A stretch of DNA of 10,161 bases from Gemmatimonadota bacterium (GTDB lineage Bacteria > Latescibacterota > UBA2968 > UBA8231), in NCBI GenBank assembly GCA_002712305.1, contig PATE01000061.1, positions 1-10,161 on the forward strand. The letters run 5' to 3'. The stretch's first letter is position 1; the number at the start of each line of letters is the position of its first letter. Below are positions 6,935 to 10,161 of this stretch, one piece after another. Both the position numbers and the translations under genes were made by a program. The notes under the pieces are model-generated. The model did no database searches. It saw nothing but the letters and a program-made list of their open reading frames with translations, and had not been told where the DNA came from.

Positions 6935-9736
6935 ATGGCTGAAGCGGGTAACACCGAAGAACGTATCCAGCTGATCCTCGGTCCCGTCGTGGGCCTGCTC
7001 ATCTTCCTGTTCTCCTTGACGGAGATCTACGAGCGGGCGGAACTGGTGACCTACGACTCGCGCTTCAACGTGCGCAATTCACTGTTCGGTCCACCGCCCA
7101 TGAATCCCAATCTGGGCACCATCGACATCGATCTGGAAAGCATCGAGGCCGAGGGACGCTACCAGGATTGGACACGAGATAAGTACACCGAGGTCGTGCG
7201 TCTGCTGGACGACTATGGAGCGCGGCTGGTCGGATTCGATGTGTTCTTCGTAGAGCCGTCGACGAATCTGGTCTCGGCCGATCAGATTCAGGCACTCAGC
7301 CGAATCGACGAAAAGAGTATCAACGACCTGCTGGCGCGTTCCGACCACGATGAACTGTTCCGCCAGACGATTCTCGACGCAGGGAATGTGTATCTGGGCC
7401 AGACGATCGTCGTGCCCCATGGCGAGCTGAGTGCCGAGGAGATCCAGAAACATCTCGAGCCACTGAGTGAGGACAAGCAGAGAGCCCTCGACGCGATACG
7501 GGGGCGCTCACCGGGTCTGGCCAAGGATGCGCAGAACACCGTGTGGCGAGGGTACGACTTCGATCCGCCCTTGATGTCTCTTCGCGATGCGGCTCGCGGT
7601 TTTGCCTACGCTCAGACGGTACCCGATGTAGATGGCGTCCGACGACGGTTCCCTCTGGTCTACCGGTATGAGGATGTCCTGTTCCCGTCCCTGGCCCTGG
7701 CCATGGCTGCCGATGTTTTGCAGGTCCCGATCAAGGACATCGTCGTTGAACCGGGCGATCACATTCTTCTTCCTGGGGCAAAGCTGCTCACCGGGGGTGT
7801 CGAGGACGTTGAGATCCCCATCGACCGCTTCGGCAATATGCACGTCAACTGGGCGGGTCGGTGGGAGAATACGTTTACCCACTATCCCCATTTCACGATC
7901 CGTGAAGCCGCCTGGCGCCAGGATCGCCAGTCCCTGCTCGATGACATGAAGGCGCGAGTTGCGGCGGATCCCGCCCTGCGAAATCCGCGAGCACTTCTGA
8001 AGGCGCTGACACAGGCTGGCTATGGCGATCGCGATTTGCTGCTGACGGCATTGCGCGCCTACCTCGCGTCGTCAGAGATGGAGAGCGCCCTGCGAGCCAA
8101 TGCAGATATCACGGCGACGGACTTCTGGAAGAAGAAGGGCATCGCCGAACCGACCGAGACGCTGTCGCTGATCTTCGAAAAGGTGCAGCTTACAAATGCG
8201 GCGGCGGCCCTGATCGAGAGCGACCCAGGCATCGCCTTCGAAGGGCTGCAGGGAAGCTTCCCGGATGCGGATCAGGGCGAGTTGCGTCAGAGCGAATACT
8301 ACGTGCGTTCCGTGCTGGCCGATGGCGTGGTGCCCGACAGCGCTCGCCCCCTGTATTTCTATCCCTTTCAGAAATACCAACCCCGCAATGGCGCTTCGGC
8401 CTTCGTGAGCCCGGATGACGTTGAGGGCAAGATCCTGTTCTATGGACTCACCGCACCAGGCACAACCGACCTCAATGTCACGCCCGTGCAGGGAAGTTAT
8501 CCCATGGTCGGAATCTACCCGAACGTGCTGAATACGATTCTCGAGGGAATCTTCATTCAGCGCATGCCAGCCTGGAGCGATGCGTTGCTCATGTTCGCCC
8601 TGGGCATGTTGCTGTCCCTCGTCGTACCACGGATGCGCGTGCTGGCTGGGGCAGGCGTCGTTTTAGGCATCGTCATTCTGTATTCAGCGATCGCTTTCTT
8701 CAGCTTCACTCACGCGGGCTGGTGGCTCGAGTTCGTGGCGCCCCTCATGACCCTCGTCGTCGGCTATCTGGTACTCACCATTTACGGATACATCATCAAG
8801 GAGAAGGAGAAGGAGTTCGTGCAGGGCGCCTTCGGTCACTACCTGTCGCCTGCCGTCGTCGACCAGATCATGACGAATCCTGACATGATCGGGCAACTCG
8901 GTGGTGAAGAGCGGGTCATGACGGCGTTCTTCTCGGACATTGCCAGTTTCTCCACGATCTCCGAATGCCTCACACCCGCCGAATTGGTGAATTTCATCAA
9001 CGAGTATCTGTCGGATATGTGCGACATCATCGAGAAAGCCGGCGGCACCATCGACAAATTCGAAGGTGATGCCATTGTCGCATTCTTCGGCGCTCCCCTG
9101 TACTACGATGATCATGCGGTCCGTGGCTGCATGTCGTGTATCGATCAGCAGCGGGCGATGACGCAGTTGCGCGAGCGATGGCGGGTTGACGGGGCGCTGC
9201 CATCGGCCCTGGCTGACCTGCGCGACCGCTGGGACCAACAGGGTCGCCCCTTCTGCCACGTTCGGATCGGGCTGACTGCCGGACCGATGGTGGTGGGCAA
9301 CATGGGATCGCGCACGCGCACAGACTATACCATGATGGGAGATACGGTGAATCTTGCCGCGCGCTTCGAGTCGGGGCAGAAGATCTACGGTACGGGCATC
9401 ATGGTGAATGAAGCGATCTACGATCAGGTAAAAGACCTGGTAGAGGGTCGGCGTCTCGACTATATCCAGGTCATGGGCAAAGAAGAGCCGGCCACAGCAT
9501 ATGAGATTCTCGAACGCAAGGGCGAGATCTCAAGCGAACAGTCCGACTTGCTCGCGTTGTATCATCAAGGGCTCGAGTTATACGATCGTTTTGAGTTTGC
9601 TGAGGCCAAGACCCGATTCGAAGAGGCGCTGAAGGTCCTGCCCGACGATGGACCGAGTGCGCTGTATGCGGATCGGTGTGAAGACTACGCGGAGAATCCG
9701 CCTGAGGACCTGGTCTTCCAGGCCGACAGCAAGTGA
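6935..9736 (+). CDS. CHASE2-sensor class III adenylate cyclase with C-terminal TPR
   Basis: This 933-residue inner-membrane receptor is predicted to make cAMP from ATP. One N-terminal transmembrane helix (about 12-31) precedes a periplasmic CHASE2 domain (about 35-540): GTIDIDLESIEAEG, GARLVGFDVFFVEPS, DVDGVRRRFPLVYRYED, NWAG, GKILFYGLTAPGTTDL, GIYPNVLNTIL. Three helices follow (about 548-563, 569-590, 597-620). The catalytic domain (about 658-855) has both metal aspartates (D668 in FFSDIASFS, D712 in KFEGDAIVAFFGAP), the ATP-selecting pair K708 and D797 (TDYTMMGD), and the transition-state pair N806 and R810 (VNLAAR). All key residues for an active adenylate, not guanylate, cyclase are therefore present. 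A TPR-like tail follows (about 874-920, HQGLELYDRFEFAEAKTRFE). CHASE2 carries about 155 extra residues between NWAG (305) and GKIL (498). ATG 6935 has no clear ribosome site, yet its position just before the first helix supports it. Confidence 0.93.
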   Translation: MAEAGNTEERIQLILGPVVGLLIFLFSLTEIYERAELVTYDSRFNVRNSLFGPPPMNPNLGTIDIDLESIEAEGRYQDWTRDKYTEVVRLLDDYGARLVGFDVFFVEPSTNLVSADQIQALSRIDEKSINDLLARSDHDELFRQTILDAGNVYLGQTIVVPHGELSAEEIQKHLEPLSEDKQRALDAIRGRSPGLAKDAQNTVWRGYDFDPPLMSLRDAARGFAYAQTVPDVDGVRRRFPLVYRYEDVLFPSLALAMAADVLQVPIKDIVVEPGDHILLPGAKLLTGGVEDVEIPIDRFGNMHVNWAGRWENTFTHYPHFTIREAAWRQDRQSLLDDMKARVAADPALRNPRALLKALTQAGYGDRDLLLTALRAYLASSEMESALRANADITATDFWKKKGIAEPTETLSLIFEKVQLTNAAAALIESDPGIAFEGLQGSFPDADQGELRQSEYYVRSVLADGVVPDSARPLYFYPFQKYQPRNGASAFVSPDDVEGKILFYGLTAPGTTDLNVTPVQGSYPMVGIYPNVLNTILEGIFIQRMPAWSDALLMFALGMLLSLVVPRMRVLAGAGVVLGIVILYSAIAFFSFTHAGWWLEFVAPLMTLVVGYLVLTIYGYIIKEKEKEFVQGAFGHYLSPAVVDQIMTNPDMIGQLGGEERVMTAFFSDIASFSTISECLTPAELVNFINEYLSDMCDIIEKAGGTIDKFEGDAIVAFFGAPLYYDDHAVRGCMSCIDQQRAMTQLRERWRVDGALPSALADLRDRWDQQGRPFCHVRIGLTAGPMVVGNMGSRTRTDYTMMGDTVNLAARFESGQKIYGTGIMVNEAIYDQVKDLVEGRRLDYIQVMGKEEPATAYEILERKGEISSEQSDLLALYHQGLELYDRFEFAEAKTRFEEALKVLPDDGPSALYADRCEDYAENPPEDLVFQADSK

Positions 9737-9809
9737 TGGCCGCACCTTTGCAGTCCCGGCCCAACCTGCGCATCTTCTGGGTTTGCGAACCTGTCAGCCT
9801 GCAGCTCGA

Positions 9810-10161
9810 ATGGATGCTCCCGGTCGACCCCACAGCCAGCCTGTGACCCGCTGTCCGCGAATCGTTGTCGTCGGCTTGCTGCTGACGATGGTGGTCTTTG
9901 ACGCTTGTTCGGGTCGTCGTGCGCAGCTGGCCGAACGGCTCGACTCCACCGATGCCGAGTTGCGTGCCGATCAGGAAGCCCTGCGCAAAGAGCTGGCCTC
10001 TCAGCATTTGCGCCAGCAGCTGCTGGCGGAGCGATTGCGGCAGGCCGAGGAAGAACTCGTGAGGCTCCGGGCCCAGATGCTGGTCGCTGGGGAACGACCG
10101 AAGGGGCTCGGCCGTCGATCGAGTGGAGCGTCGACGCCTTCTCAGGCTGCAACCGGTGGAT
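9810..10161 (+). CDS. Probable envelope lipoprotein with N-terminal coiled coil, partial at 3' end
   Basis: This open frame runs off the right edge. From ATG 9810 it reads MDAPGRPHSQPVTRCPRI, then a hydrophobic run VVVGLLLTMVVF and DAC-SGRR. A GTG at 9843 (MTRCPRIVVVGLLLTMVVFD) would give a more typical short signal peptide and is an equal alternative; neither has a good ribosome site. The Cys at the end of the hydrophobic run suggests lipidation, but FDAC is a poor lipobox. Next comes a long Leu-, Glu-, Arg- and Gln-rich heptad region (QLAERLDSTDAELRADQEAL through EEELVRLRAQM), a coiled coil, then a Gly/Ser/Arg-rich linker. A signal, coiled coil and linker order is seen in CpoB/YbgF-type proteins, whose TPRs would lie beyond the edge. 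That is inference. No terminator separates it from the cyclase 73 nt upstream, so the two may be co-transcribed. Confidence 0.7.
   Translation, partial: MDAPGRPHSQPVTRCPRIVVVGLLLTMVVFDACSGRRAQLAERLDSTDAELRADQEALRKELASQHLRQQLLAERLRQAEEELVRLRAQMLVAGERPKGLGRRSSGASTPSQAATGG

Noticed and set aside
9167-9246. Apparent duplication in the cyclase (LRERWRVDG and LRDRWDQQG, residues 745-753 and 762-770)
   Set aside because: It is short, and this helical linker varies in length among related cyclases; chance similarity is likely.
9736-9846. Short + strand frame of 36 codons starting in a TGATG overlap with the cyclase stop
   Set aside because: The overlap is attractive, but the peptide has no signal or motif and lies upstream of and partly across the better-supported coiled-coil gene.

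Overview
The window is a GC-rich, gene-dense stretch in which every supportable gene lies on the + strand. It encodes exported and envelope proteins: tandem bacterial Ig-like domains with a FlgD-type Ig tail, an FG-GAP beta-propeller, a PorV/PorQ-like outer-membrane barrel, TPR proteins, a CHASE2 adenylate cyclase and a probable coiled-coil lipoprotein. This mix points to a diderm bacterium, most likely of the FCB superphylum (for example Latescibacterota-like or a relative). That placement is inferred from protein families only; no rRNA, tRNA or taxonomic marker is present.

Layout. Positions 1-1457 hold the 3' part of a large Ig-repeat surface protein. It is split into two frames by an apparent one-base lesion near 1009-1011. 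A secreted seven-repeat FG-GAP propeller follows (1483-3018). Its stop overlaps by 4 nt (ATGA) the start of a 1026-residue protein (3015-6095) that joins a PorV/PorQ-like barrel, a linker that looks Ig-like, a transglutaminase-like domain with a Cys-His-Glu set, and three copies of a 113-114-residue TPR module. These three genes look like one transcription unit. A 187-bp gap leads to a small secreted TPR protein (6283-6804) with a strong Shine-Dalgarno and a strong intrinsic terminator (6848-6884), so it looks like its own unit. A class III adenylate cyclase with an enlarged CHASE2 sensor and a C-terminal TPR (6935-9736) follows, then the start of a probable lipoprotein with a long coiled coil (9810 to the right edge).

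How they may work together. The first three genes would build an outer-membrane or cell-surface assembly: two exported beta-rich proteins plus a barrel carrying a periplasmic or surface papain-fold domain and a TPR platform. The FlgD-like tail of the first gene resembles sorting tails used in type IX-like export, and PorV is the shuttle of that pathway. A link between this barrel and export or anchoring of its neighbours is a reasonable but untested idea. The cyclase would turn an extracytoplasmic signal into cAMP; nothing in the sequence shows that it controls the upstream genes. No CRISPR array, insertion sequence, tRNA or rRNA was seen.
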